The notes beneath the pieces were generated by a model. It saw nothing but the letters and a program-made list of their open reading frames with translations. It ran no database searches and was not told the origin of the DNA. Shown one piece after another: positions 1 through 8,842 of a stretch of 64,000 nucleotides of DNA. The stretch is from Bacteroides sp. MSB163. GTDB taxonomy: Bacteria; Bacteroidota; Bacteroidia; Bacteroidales; Bacteroidaceae. How positions within the stretch are numbered: the stretch's first letter is position 1; each line of letters begins with the position of its first letter. The stretch lies in the NCBI RefSeq assembly GCF_036416795.1, contig NZ_CP143867.1, forward strand, positions 4,704,001-4,768,000, given 5' to 3'. A program made the position numbers and the translations under genes.

Positions 1-425
1 TGTTCGCAAAGAAGCAATGCCCGGTAATGATACGTGGATGCTTCGTCCAGAATACCCATCCGGCGGTAACTTGTACCTATATTATTCAGTGCCTGTACCG
101 CTTCGAGCGTGTCTCCTATTTGCAACGCAAGCTGGAGGCCTTTCTGATGAACTTCTATGGCCTCGTTGAAACGCGAATTGTCGCGATAGCGTCTGCCGAG
201 TTCTTTACGGACAAGTATCATACCGGGAATATTTTCGGCTTTTGCGTAACGTTCAAGCCATGCGGTCAATGAATCGATTGAACGGTTGGCCTTAATAATG
301 CTGTCGATGGTTGCACGTTCTTCGGAAGAGAGTGTTTTTCGTGCAGAGTGATGGCAGGAAAACAGGATTGTACCAAGAAGAAAAAAGGCACAAAGCAATT
401 GGGTTTGTCGGGTGTGTTTTTTCAT
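1..425 (-). CDS. TPR-containing lipoprotein, N-terminal part only
   Basis: The gene begins with ATG at 425 and leaves the window at base 1, so only about 141 residues are visible. An N-terminal signal ends in a lipobox (LFSC), which predicts an outer- or inner-membrane lipoprotein. It is followed by helical repeats with tetratricopeptide character (NEAIEVHQKGLQLALQIGD and EAVQALNNIGTSYRRMG). In Bacteroides this architecture is often the sensory N-terminus of a TPR histidine kinase or of a TPR/LuxR-like regulator, but the part that would decide this lies outside the window. A possibly structured leader of about 80 nt lies directly upstream, and a TAnnTTTG promoter candidate is near 675-682. 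The exact role is unknown. Confidence 0.75.
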   Translation of the reverse strand, partial: MKKHTRQTQLLCAFFLLGTILFSCHHSARKTLSSEERATIDSIIKANRSIDSLTAWLERYAKAENIPGMILVRKELGRRYRDNSRFNEAIEVHQKGLQLALQIGDTLEAVQALNNIGTSYRRMGILDEASTYHYRALLLCE

Positions 426-450
426 ATTGTTATATATTTAGTATATAAAG

Positions 451-530
451 AAAGCGTGGACAATTTACTTATCTTAAGAGATAGGCTCTGGTAAACCCGT
501 GCAGTAAAATAAGCAACAGCCCACGCCTTT
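451..530 (-). promoter_or_regulatory. Possible structured 5' leader of the TPR gene
   Basis: Read on the minus strand, this stretch closes with GCGTGG pairing to CCACGC plus an AAA/TTT extension, with one bulged G. Inside are shorter complementary pieces: CTTAT with ATAAG, and a TATCT...AGATA hairpin. It ends about 25 nt before the ATG of the TPR gene. A TACTTTTG (-7 like) sequence on the minus strand at 682-675 would place it in the transcript. The pairing was done by eye; no known RNA family is claimed. Confidence 0.35.
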
Positions 531-787
531 GTCTATATACTTGAATTGCATATAACAATGACGTGAAGAGCACAGCTTATTCTCCTGCGAAAAATTTACC
601 AGATTTTATCTCTGAGAACAAAGCTAAACACTTTCCATGTGTCTAAATGAATCAGTTACCTTACGATAACAATGCAAAAGTAATAATAAATTTAGATTCC
701 CAAAGCATTTTAAACTCTTTTTTCAAGCTGTTGCATTGGGCAAAGTAAAGAAAAAAAGAACATAAAAGGACAAAATAGAGCATTTAC

Positions 788-2494
788 TTATATACAGCCA
801 ATTCCCTTTTTCCGCAACATATTGAAGTCGTCTTTTCTCATCCCTATATCATCTAATGGATGCGGTTCATTATGATCGTTCAGATAAACCCTCGATTTCT
901 CTGTATAGAGAGGGCTGGTGACAGATAGACTGTCATTGCGATACGGAGTTTCTATTCCGGCTAGTTCCATCATGGTCTGGAAGAAAGAAATGCTGGAAGA
1001 TATATTTTTCTGTCGGTTCATCGAAGCAGCTTTCTCTATGCCGGGATACTCTTCCCTATAACTGTCCGATATCCACAGCAGGAAAGGCACATGTAGCTGA
1101 TAGTAGGACGGGACGGGGGATGCATGAAGAAACAGGTGTCGGTTGTCGTCGAAGATATCTTCCCCGTGATCTGACGTGTAAAGCATACTGGCATCTACTT
1201 GCTGCTCCTCCAATAGGTGGATGATACGTGCCAGGAAATTATCCGTATACCGAATGGAATTGTCGTAGGCATTCATCAGGTTATCTTTGTATTTCACTTC
1301 TGCATCTACGGGGAAATCCGGTAAGAAGAAAGCGGCAGTTTCCGGATAACGTTCCCGGTAATTGAAGTGGGATCCATAGGTATGCAATACAATGAACTGT
1401 TTCCGATTTCCTTTCTCAAGTTCTTTTTCTACCAACATTAACAGGTCGTCATCTGAAGGGTTATATTGTGAATCCTGGGAATCTTCCTTGATAAAATCAT
1501 AAGTATCCGCTTCCATTCCGAAAAAGTCGATGAAAGAATGGTTATATCGCTGGTTTGAGAAAAAAGCTGTCTGAAAACCAGCTTCTTTGAAAGCGGTAAT
1601 GATACTTTTCCGATAATAAATGGAATCGAAATTCTGTGCAGAAACAGGAGAAAGCAACATTGGTACACTCTTGTGCGTAGTATTCGATTCCGTCAAAACA
1701 TGGCAAAAAGAGGTCACTCCTTCTATTTTAGAAAGTTCAGGGTTCGTATCCCGATCATAGTCGTAAAGACTCCAGTTCAGGGCGCGGGATGTCTCGCCCA
1801 CTACCATAATATAAATTTCGCGCCTGTCTTCCGAATGGGAAGGTCGAGCGTTAAAAGTAAAGTTCTCTGATGTGCGGTGATACATCCTTGTTTGGGCATT
1901 ACGCTGGAATGCGAGTGCTACATTGTAACACACGTTAGCCGGATACAAATCCGACTTCAGCTCGTAACGTTTATCCAGTCCATAAGCGGCACCCAATGAG
2001 ATAAAGCCGATGAGTAAGGCAAACCATGCCTTTTTCCGTTCCCGACGGATAAATTGCGGAGATAATTTCCGCTTCTTTATAATGGAGATTGCAGCCAGAA
2101 TCAATGCCGGTATATAAAGGATAATCACACTCACTAATGCCGGAACAAGATTATCCAGCAACTCCATAGCTTCACTCGAATTAGTGGTTACCAGGTTCAG
2201 GAACATATCCACAGCAATAATGGACTGTCCGAAGAGATAAAGCAGTACTATCTGGAAAGCTCCGAAGAAGATGAATAAGAAAAGTATCCAGAACATCTTT
2301 CCACAGTTTCTCGACAAAGTCATCAATAGATAATAGAAAGCAAATGGCAACAGTACATTGCATACTTTTGCCACCACAGGCATCGGCTCTGTAAAACAGA
2401 GGATGATATTGGGTACTATCAGGATCAGCAGGAACAGATAGAACAAATGCTCCTGATTTTCCAACCATTTCTTTATGTTTTTAAAAAGCTTCAT
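788..2494 (-). CDS. eptA: Lipid A phosphoethanolamine transferase (sulfatase superfamily)
   Basis: Membrane-anchored enzyme that would transfer phosphoethanolamine to lipid A or another envelope glycan on the periplasmic side, lowering surface negative charge. About five membrane helices lie in the first 175 residues. The catalytic domain starts near VVGETSRALNWSLYDYDRD, where Thr245 is the expected nucleophile. The metal-binding TSDHGEDIFDD motif is present, followed by HLFLHASPV. I chose ATG 2494 (MKLFKNIKKW) over the upstream 2530 because it starts right before the first helix and shortens the overlap with the upstream gene to 14 nt. It is translationally coupled to the Omp85-like gene. 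A heavily decayed paralogue lies at 24.8-25.7 kb. The EptA assignment is by family; the exact acceptor is unknown. Confidence 0.85.
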   Translation of the reverse strand: MKLFKNIKKWLENQEHLFYLFLLILIVPNIILCFTEPMPVVAKVCNVLLPFAFYYLLMTLSRNCGKMFWILFLFIFFGAFQIVLLYLFGQSIIAVDMFLNLVTTNSSEAMELLDNLVPALVSVIILYIPALILAAISIIKKRKLSPQFIRRERKKAWFALLIGFISLGAAYGLDKRYELKSDLYPANVCYNVALAFQRNAQTRMYHRTSENFTFNARPSHSEDRREIYIMVVGETSRALNWSLYDYDRDTNPELSKIEGVTSFCHVLTESNTTHKSVPMLLSPVSAQNFDSIYYRKSIITAFKEAGFQTAFFSNQRYNHSFIDFFGMEADTYDFIKEDSQDSQYNPSDDDLLMLVEKELEKGNRKQFIVLHTYGSHFNYRERYPETAAFFLPDFPVDAEVKYKDNLMNAYDNSIRYTDNFLARIIHLLEEQQVDASMLYTSDHGEDIFDDNRHLFLHASPVPSYYQLHVPFLLWISDSYREEYPGIEKAASMNRQKNISSSISFFQTMMELAGIETPYRNDSLSVTSPLYTEKSRVYLNDHNEPHPLDDIGMRKDDFNMLRKKGIGCI

Positions 2495-3668
2495 TGATGT
2501 TGAATATAAATCCGGTCTGGCCTTTTCCAAACCCTAAATCTAACCTTACGTTTACTCTCTTTTTGAACTCCCACCGATAACCAAAACCATAATTAGGGAG
2601 GATATGTTTAACTTCGAAACTGGAGAATTTAGGAAACACGGTTCCCGCTCCTGCCCATATAGCTATGCCATTTCGCCTCCAGACGTGCTGACGAAGCTCT
2701 ATCTGCGCATCCATGGCACATTTATCACGGTAACGCCCTTCGTAATAGCCACGCATGGAATAAGAACTCCCCAATGTTGCCATCAATCCCCAAGGCGGAT
2801 CACCGTAATTCAGCAACGTATGGAATTGCCCAGCCAATACTCCCCCTTTCCATACAGGATGATAATAGCTGGTAGTCAGCTCTGTGCTGCTGAAAGCATA
2901 TTTGTTACCGAGGAATGCGGGGCTGAATCGTTGGTCTATTCTCAGGTAATAACCGCTATAGGCATTTGTGAGGAAATCCCGTGAATCATAGAGTAATGAG
3001 AATCCGAGGCTTATATTGGTAGTCCGTGCTTTCATTCCTTTCCACAGTTCGGACTTTTCAAAATCGTGGCCGTAGACATAATCAAAGACAGCCATCGGAC
3101 CGATATAGAAGTTGCGCGCTACACGAGTCATGAAGTCTACCTTTACTTGTGCCTGGAAGCGGTCGTAATCACTTTCATTATCGTCATTAGAACCGTTTTC
3201 ATATCCTTTTCCCCAATACAGGCTGGGGAACGAATAGAAATAAAGATTATAATTCAGACGGTATTTGTCTTGTGGAAAGAGATGATTTCCACGTACACCC
3301 AACAAATAGAAACCTACCGTAGATACATCACCGTATAAAGATACATTAGATGGCGGAAGGATGGTGTCATTCAGGTCTGTACGATATAATCCGGCGGCTA
3401 CCAGGCCGATACCGAGCTTGGTGTCACTGGAATAATGAGGCCCTCCGATAACGCTGAAGTCAAACTTCTTGTTTTTTTTCGCTTTGTTGGCATCATTAAA
3501 ATAGTCCAGGAATTTCTTGAAGAAACTTTTCTTTTGTGGTAAAGTATCAGTTACAGACACAAAAGATTCGACTGAAACATCTGTTCCTGTGGGACCTTGT
3601 GCCCATATATCGGTGGCTATTATCAATAACAGCACCGGTAATACCCATTTCATTAGTTTAGCGTCCAT
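2481..3668 (-). CDS. BamA/TamA-family outer-membrane beta-barrel protein (surface antigen D15-like)
   Basis: A 395-residue protein with a cleavable signal peptide (ending near IWAQ) and almost entirely beta-barrel sequence of alternating aromatic and polar strands. It has the Omp85 C-terminal hallmark around SMRGYYEGRYRD (the VRGF/Y-R-type loop) and ends in a terminal strand after GFGKGQTGFIFNI. It lacks clear POTRA domains, so it is a short, barrel-only member. It is the first gene of a two-gene unit with the phosphoethanolamine transferase (14-nt overlap), which suggests an outer-membrane task linked to lipid A or envelope remodelling. A 200-bp relic of a second copy is at 16.87-17.09 kb. 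The substrate is unknown. Confidence 0.8.
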   Translation of the reverse strand: MDAKLMKWVLPVLLLIIATDIWAQGPTGTDVSVESFVSVTDTLPQKKSFFKKFLDYFNDANKAKKNKKFDFSVIGGPHYSSDTKLGIGLVAAGLYRTDLNDTILPPSNVSLYGDVSTVGFYLLGVRGNHLFPQDKYRLNYNLYFYSFPSLYWGKGYENGSNDDNESDYDRFQAQVKVDFMTRVARNFYIGPMAVFDYVYGHDFEKSELWKGMKARTTNISLGFSLLYDSRDFLTNAYSGYYLRIDQRFSPAFLGNKYAFSSTELTTSYYHPVWKGGVLAGQFHTLLNYGDPPWGLMATLGSSYSMRGYYEGRYRDKCAMDAQIELRQHVWRRNGIAIWAGAGTVFPKFSSFEVKHILPNYGFGYRWEFKKRVNVRLDLGFGKGQTGFIFNINEAF

Positions 3669-3695
3669 GATTATACCTGTAGAAAACTACGTCGG

Positions 3696-3703
3696 CAAAT
3701 TTA
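3696..3703 (-). promoter_or_regulatory. -7 promoter element for the Omp85-like/eptA unit
   Basis: On the minus strand this reads TAAATTTG, matching the Bacteroides TAnnTTTG -7 consensus. It lies 28 nt upstream of the ATG at 3668, a normal leader length. No clear -33 TTTG was identified. Confidence 0.5.
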
Positions 3704-3848
3704 GTTTTATTTTAACCATATAACAACAATTTTGTGAAGTGTTTTGTTCAAACTTCTTCCATTAAGAAAAAAGGGGGAAGAAATAAGAATTTCAGAACTT
3801 TATTCCCGTTTTAACGTTATCCTTTTAGAACGAATAACGAACTTCATT

Positions 3849-5141
3849 ATGAAAACAAAAATGGATATTCCCGATAAAGAGGGACGAAAACGACTTGTAA
3901 TTGTGGGTGGTGGCTTCGGTGGATTGAAGTTGGCACGCAAATTGAAAAGCGATAAATTCCAGATAGTGTTATTGGACAAGAATAATCATCATATTTTCCA
4001 ACCCCTACTCTATCAGGTAGCAACCGCCGGTATTGAACCGAGTGCAATTTCTTTTCCTTACCGCAAGATATTTAAAAAGAGAAAACATTTCCATATACGT
4101 ATTTGTGAGGCGCAACGGGTAATTCCCGAAGATAATATTCTGGAGACTTCCATCGGAGCTCTTTCATACGATTATCTGGTTGTCTCTACCGGATGCCGTA
4201 CCAACTATTTTGGTAATGATGGGCTGTCTCAACGGACGATGGCCCTGAAGAACACTGCAGAAGCTCTGTTTAATCGCAACCAGATTCTGGAAAGCTTTGA
4301 AAAAGCACAGAATACCAGCAATCTGGAGACAAGGAAACGGCTCATGACATTTGTCATCGTAGGTGGCGGTGCTACGGGTATAGAACTTTCCGGTGCATTG
4401 GCAGAAATGAAAAAATTTGTGCTTCCGCAAGACTATCCCGATCTTGATATGAACCTGATGCGCATTATTCTTGTGGATGGTGCTCCCCGTCTGCTCTCCG
4501 CTTTCTCTGAAAAATCTTCGGAAGAAGTGGCAAATTACTTATTAAAACGTGATGTAGAGATCATAACCAGTGTGCAAGTTACGAATTATGAGAATGGAAC
4601 GATGACACTGAGTGATAACAGTACTCTGGAAACAATGAACGTCTTTTGGGTTGCAGGTGTACGCGCCAACAGCATAGAGGGACTTGCAGAGGAAGCCTAT
4701 GGTTCCGGTAATCGTCTTCTTGTCGATCTTTACAACTGTGTTCAGGGTTATAACAATATTTTTGCCATCGGTGACACTGCACTTATGATTTCCAAGGAAT
4801 ACCCGAAAGGACATCCACAAGTAGTTCAACCAGCCATTCAGCAAGCCCGTAATCTGATTCAGAATCTGGATAGAAAGGAACGGGGACTTGAAATGCAACC
4901 TTTTGTTTATCACAACAAAGGCTCCATGGCTACCATAGGACGTAATCACGCAGTGGTGGAACTGAAAAAACTTCGTTTCGGTGGTTTCCCCGCGTGGGCA
5001 GCATGGCTATTCATCCACTTAATGAGTATTGTCGGTGTAAAGAACCGTCTGTTTATCTTTGTAGACTGGATGTGGAGTTACTTTACATACGATCCTTCTT
5101 TGCGGGTAATTATAAAACCTTTGCGCAGAGATAAACCATAA
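3849..5141 (+). CDS. ndh: Type II NADH:quinone oxidoreductase (NDH-2)
   Basis: Peripheral membrane flavoenzyme that oxidises NADH and reduces quinone without pumping protons. The FAD-binding Rossmann motif VIVGGGFGGLKLA lies near residue 17. A second, NADH-binding motif (VIVGGGATGIELSGALAE) is mid-protein, and FAIGDTA gives the FAD-ribityl Asp. The C-terminus (FPAWAAWLFIHLMSIVG through WMWSYFTYD) is the amphipathic membrane-binding tail typical of the family. I chose ATG 3849 over the frame's earlier start codon because residues upstream of it do not resemble the family. The gene is divergent from the Omp85/eptA unit and followed 48 bp later by doxX on the same strand. Confidence 0.9.
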   Translation: MKTKMDIPDKEGRKRLVIVGGGFGGLKLARKLKSDKFQIVLLDKNNHHIFQPLLYQVATAGIEPSAISFPYRKIFKKRKHFHIRICEAQRVIPEDNILETSIGALSYDYLVVSTGCRTNYFGNDGLSQRTMALKNTAEALFNRNQILESFEKAQNTSNLETRKRLMTFVIVGGGATGIELSGALAEMKKFVLPQDYPDLDMNLMRIILVDGAPRLLSAFSEKSSEEVANYLLKRDVEIITSVQVTNYENGTMTLSDNSTLETMNVFWVAGVRANSIEGLAEEAYGSGNRLLVDLYNCVQGYNNIFAIGDTALMISKEYPKGHPQVVQPAIQQARNLIQNLDRKERGLEMQPFVYHNKGSMATIGRNHAVVELKKLRFGGFPAWAAWLFIHLMSIVGVKNRLFIFVDWMWSYFTYDPSLRVIIKPLRRDKP

Positions 5142-5189
5142 TACCTTATTTTTCGTTATATTAAATATAAATGTTTAAAACGAACGACT

Positions 5190-5624
5190 ATGCTTTACAA
5201 ATTTTTATTCCCGTCTAAACCGGATGGAGCAGCAACGTCTGCTATATTATTAATAGTGAGAATTATATTTGGTGTGTTATTAATGAATCACGGTATCGAA
5301 AAGTGGTCTAATTATCAGGAGTTATCCGCTGTATTTCCCGACCCGCTGGGTGTGGGCAGTCCTCTTTCACTTGGATTAGCCATATTCGGTGAATTGGCTT
5401 GTTCTATGGCATTTATCATTGGTTTCCTTTATCGTCTGGCAATGCTGCCGATGATATTTACAATGGGGATGGCATTCTTTGTTATTCACGGAAACGATCC
5501 GTTTGCGGTCAAAGAACTGGCTTTCATATATCTGGTGGTATACGTACTGATGTATATTATCGGTCCCGGAAAGTATGCCGTAGACCACTGGCTGGGTAAG
5601 GCTTTGACTCCCAAAAAGCCTTAA
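5190..5624 (+). CDS. DoxX family membrane protein
   Basis: A 144-residue integral membrane protein with four predicted helices. It has the DoxX-family signatures ILLIVRIIFGVLLMNHGIEK at the first helix and a G-x-x-x-P-rich second segment (FGELACSMAFIIGFLYR). DoxX-like proteins are linked to quinol oxidation, thiol stress or unknown redox roles. The placement just downstream of NDH-2 fits a respiratory-chain context, but the function is not established from sequence. Confidence 0.8.
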   Translation: MLYKFLFPSKPDGAATSAILLIVRIIFGVLLMNHGIEKWSNYQELSAVFPDPLGVGSPLSLGLAIFGELACSMAFIIGFLYRLAMLPMIFTMGMAFFVIHGNDPFAVKELAFIYLVVYVLMYIIGPGKYAVDHWLGKALTPKKP

Positions 5625-5695
5625 TTTTACCAGGGCTGTTTAACTGAAAATTTGTTTTTGTCTCTTATTTAAGTGTATTTTTCACAAAAAGCACT

Positions 5696-5703
5696 TATAT
5701 TTG
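5696..5703 (+). promoter_or_regulatory. -7 promoter element for the DUF3332 gene
   Basis: TATATTTG matches TAnnTTTG and lies about 60 nt before the ATG at 5764. No convincing -33 box at normal spacing was seen. Confidence 0.5.
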
Positions 5704-5763
5704 CCCGAAAAAAAAGAGCAAAGAGTTAAATCAATAAACTCAGTAAAACAAAAGAAAGTAATT

Positions 5764-6318
5764 ATGAAAAAGAGTAATTTGAATTTGGCTGCAACCGTAA
5801 TGATTTGTGGCGCATTTCTTTTCAGTTCTTGTATCGGTTCTTTCGGCCTGCACAGTAAATTGGTAAATTGGAACCAAAGTATCGGTACAAAGTTTGTTAA
5901 TGAGCTTGTTTATCTGGCTTGTAACATTATCCCCGTATATCCTGTTTGCTATCTGGCAGATGCGTTGGTAATCAACTCCATTGAATTCTGGAGCGGTTCC
6001 AATCCGATGGCTAACGTGGGTGATGTGAAGAAAGTAAAAGGTGAAAACGGAAACTATCTCGTAAAAACATTAGAGAACGGTTACTCTATCACAAAAGAAG
6101 GTGAGACCACTGCTATGGAGCTGGTTTATGACAAAGAATTGAACACTTGGAATGTTGTTGCAGAAGGTGTTAGCACTGAATTGCTGCAAATGAACGGTGA
6201 CGGTACTGCACAAATGTATCTGCCGAATGGTGAAGCAATGAATGTGACATTGGATGCACAAGGCGTAGCTGCTGCTCGTCAGGCAACGATGATCAACACT
6301 TATTACGCTGCACGCTAA
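5764..6318 (+). CDS. DUF3332 family lipoprotein
   Basis: A 184-residue secreted protein whose start MKKSNLNLAATVMICGAFLFSS leads to a lipobox-like SSC. It then has the family-defining stretch from SFGLHSKLVNWNQSIGTKF through YLADALVINSIEFWSGSNP. The latter contains a hydrophobic segment rich in small residues and ends in a small beta-rich tail. Members are common single-gene units in Bacteroides; the molecular role is unknown. I rejected the earlier in-frame start because its residues are polar and unlike a signal peptide, and because the promoter element would lie inside it. Confidence 0.8.
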   Translation: MKKSNLNLAATVMICGAFLFSSCIGSFGLHSKLVNWNQSIGTKFVNELVYLACNIIPVYPVCYLADALVINSIEFWSGSNPMANVGDVKKVKGENGNYLVKTLENGYSITKEGETTAMELVYDKELNTWNVVAEGVSTELLQMNGDGTAQMYLPNGEAMNVTLDAQGVAAARQATMINTYYAAR

Positions 6319-6340
6319 TTAAGAAAAGAATTTGAATATG

Positions 6341-6366
6341 CGGGCGGATGAGCAATCATTCGCCCG
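6341..6366 (+). terminator. Hairpin terminator after the DUF3332 gene
   Basis: An 11-bp stem (CGGGCGGATGA / TCATTCGCCCG, one G-T pair) with a GCAA tetraloop is followed by TTGCCTTTT. It lies between two convergent genes and may serve both. Confidence 0.55.
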
Positions 6367-6393
6367 TTGCCTTTTATACCCCTCCCGATTTTT

Positions 6394-8697
6394 TTAGAAT
6401 GGGTAACCTACTGCAAAGTGGAAAGCAAAGTCACGTCCGAAGTCAGGATGCAAAATGGGATAACGATCCTTTCCCTTTTCAGGGTTAATAGCCTTCATAC
6501 CACCATCAAAGCGAAGTACAAAGAAATCCAGATCCAGACGTAATCCCACACCGTAAGCTACGGCTATTTGCTTATAAAACTGGTCGAACTTGAATTTACC
6601 CCCCGGCTGATCCTGATATTCGCGAATCGTCCAGATATTTCCCGCATCTACGAACAAAGCACCTCTGAACTTCCAGAATAAACGTGTGCGGTATTCAATA
6701 CTGGCATCCAGCTTGATGTCACCCGACTGGTTCATGAAGTTACCTTTTTCATCGGAGAAAGTACCAGGACCGAGACTACGTACCGACCATCCGCGTACAC
6801 TGTTTGCTCCACCCGAGAAATAACGTTTCTCGAAAGGAATCATCCGTGCGTTTCCGTAAGGAATGGCAATACCTCCTCCTATATGAAATGCAATGGAGTT
6901 ACGGTTATCAATGACGATGTTTTTGGCAAAGTCCAAGTCCCCCTTTATATATTGTGCATACGGAATATTCAAGATGGTATATTCGTCCTGATCGTTTTTC
7001 TTTAAATTGCTCATTTTAGAAAGCACATACAGGAGATTTCCCGCAGACTCAAAGTTGAAACGTACACTATAAGAATTACCAATCACCGCATTGTTCATCA
7101 ATGCTTGTCCTGCGCTGTTATAGATATAGCTGTACCCGGTACGGACAATCAAACGGTCTTTATAGTTATACTCCAGCAGATAGTTCTTCTCATCGTTCAG
7201 GAAATTGTTTTTAAACTCGGGTTCTATCCACGGCATATACAAATAGTTGATATCCAGCAAGTCTATACGATGCTGCGAACGTTGTCTCTGCAAGCCCCAT
7301 TTATAGCTCCATGAACCGGATGCAACGATGCGTGTAAACTCGGGACGCATCTGATAATTATATTGCAGCCCGAATTCCGTGGTTGCCCTTATCCTCCGCT
7401 TGAAGTCATTGGATATGAACGGGAACATGAAACGGGGAAAGTTTATACTGGTTTCCACACCAAGTTCCGTATAGTTGTCATTCTTATACCCTAAACCAGA
7501 AACAGCTTCGTAAGCTCCGCGAAGCTTAACCAAGAAAGTTTCGGAACCTCTAAATACATTGCGATTCTGAAAAGATACAGATGCCGCGGCACCCAAATCA
7601 CCCGCAGAGTTTGTTCCCTCCAGTTCGAAAGATACAGACTGATGTTTGTTCTTCGTCAGCATAACATAGGCATTCAGCTTTGCGCTATCACTTACCTGTG
7701 TTTCGAAGAAACGTACATTGGTATATTTCAATACCGGCAGACGTCCGAAGTTAGAGTAAGTGCGCTGCACATCCTGTTCGTTGTAAAGATCTCCCGGAGT
7801 TATCCGCAGATTATCAGTCAATACTTTAGGACGCAGGTACAATTTATCCTTATAATATATGGGAAACCCTTTATAGTGTATCGAATCATTGATTTCCACA
7901 CTACTGAGAGCTGAAGATTGCAGGACGTCATAGTCCGCAATGAAATTCACTTTATTAATCGTATACTGTGGATGGTTCTGCAATTCAGCACCGGAATGCT
8001 GTCTGTATCGTGCCAGATGCAAGGTCAGATCCACCTGATATGTGCCACGTACCGTATCCGCCGTATAAGAAATATAATCTTTGTTGAATTTATAATAACC
8101 GTTGCGAAGCAGGTTGCCCGTGATCCGTTGGCGTTCACTGTCCAGTATGTTGGCATTGAAGTACATACCTTCGGATAAATAAGTCGATGCAGAATCTTTC
8201 TGCATATATTCCCAGATTTTTTCATCCTGAACATCATATTTCAGGCTACGGACAATATATGGTTCTCCGGTGTTTACTTTATAAGCCAGTTTTACCTTTT
8301 TCTTCTTGATTTTGGGAATGTACTCTACGGTAGCCCCCATGTACCCCATATTCTGAACGGCTTTCGTCATTTCCTCCCGTGAACGTTCGGTTTCTTCCTT
8401 ACTATAGATAACGGGGGCATCTCCCAGCCTGCGTAAAGCCCTGTTCACCCAGCGGGTAGAATCACGTCCCGACCAGTTGTAAACATACAGCTGGGTTTTA
8501 ATCAGACTAAACCATTTGGAGTTCGGATTTTGCCGTACATATATGGATAAATTAGAAGGCTTCACATTTTTATTACCAGTATGTATGCGCACTTCATCCA
8601 GCAAGTATGAACCATCCGGCACATATTTGGTGGTCGAGCAGGAAGCTAATGTAAGTATGGCAGCAGTAAGTAGTGCGTAGTGGAAGCCTTTCTTCAT
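6394..8697 (-). CDS. tamL: TamL-like lipoprotein Omp85 (TamA/BamA family translocation module subunit)
   Basis: A 767-residue outer-membrane protein that starts with a lipoprotein signal (LTLASCSTTKYVPDG), the feature separating the Bacteroidota TamL form from classical TamA. POTRA-like domains occupy roughly residues 25-400 (VRIHTGNKNV onward, YMGATVEYIPK, and the INKVNF segment). The 16-strand barrel follows, with the Omp85 motif GGANSVRGWSVRSLGPG. A C-terminal aromatic residue (GYPF) closes the barrel. The expected partner is an inner-membrane TamB homologue, not present here. A TATATTTG promoter is at 8737-8730. Confidence 0.85.
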   Translation of the reverse strand: MKKGFHYALLTAAILTLASCSTTKYVPDGSYLLDEVRIHTGNKNVKPSNLSIYVRQNPNSKWFSLIKTQLYVYNWSGRDSTRWVNRALRRLGDAPVIYSKEETERSREEMTKAVQNMGYMGATVEYIPKIKKKKVKLAYKVNTGEPYIVRSLKYDVQDEKIWEYMQKDSASTYLSEGMYFNANILDSERQRITGNLLRNGYYKFNKDYISYTADTVRGTYQVDLTLHLARYRQHSGAELQNHPQYTINKVNFIADYDVLQSSALSSVEINDSIHYKGFPIYYKDKLYLRPKVLTDNLRITPGDLYNEQDVQRTYSNFGRLPVLKYTNVRFFETQVSDSAKLNAYVMLTKNKHQSVSFELEGTNSAGDLGAAASVSFQNRNVFRGSETFLVKLRGAYEAVSGLGYKNDNYTELGVETSINFPRFMFPFISNDFKRRIRATTEFGLQYNYQMRPEFTRIVASGSWSYKWGLQRQRSQHRIDLLDINYLYMPWIEPEFKNNFLNDEKNYLLEYNYKDRLIVRTGYSYIYNSAGQALMNNAVIGNSYSVRFNFESAGNLLYVLSKMSNLKKNDQDEYTILNIPYAQYIKGDLDFAKNIVIDNRNSIAFHIGGGIAIPYGNARMIPFEKRYFSGGANSVRGWSVRSLGPGTFSDEKGNFMNQSGDIKLDASIEYRTRLFWKFRGALFVDAGNIWTIREYQDQPGGKFKFDQFYKQIAVAYGVGLRLDLDFFVLRFDGGMKAINPEKGKDRYPILHPDFGRDFAFHFAVGYPF

Positions 8698-8729
8698 ACC
8701 AGAATTAATAAATTGCGCATAATTGACTA

Positions 8730-8737
8730 CAAATATA
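8730..8737 (-). promoter_or_regulatory. -7 promoter element for tamL
   Basis: Reads TATATTTG on the minus strand, 33 nt upstream of the tamL ATG. Confidence 0.5.
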
Positions 8738-8789
8738 AATCTATTTTTTCTTTTCCGAAATAAAAAACCGGATGAAGTGTGTTCCGTTT

Positions 8790-8821
8790 TTTGATTATAT
8801 AGAAATAATCACGTACTTTTG
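8790..8821 (+). promoter_or_regulatory. Bacteroides-type promoter for the rRNA methyltransferase gene
   Basis: TTTG at 8790-8793 and TACTTTTG at 8814-8821 are separated by 20 bp, matching the TTTG-N19-23-TAnnTTTG consensus. The ATG at 8843 is 21 nt downstream. Confidence 0.65.
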
Positions 8822-8842
8822 CCAAACGATAACATTTAAGCT

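Noticed and set aside
27..272. 81-codon plus-strand ORF at the left edge
   Set aside because: Antisense to the TPR lipoprotein gene, whose translated repeats and lipobox are convincing.
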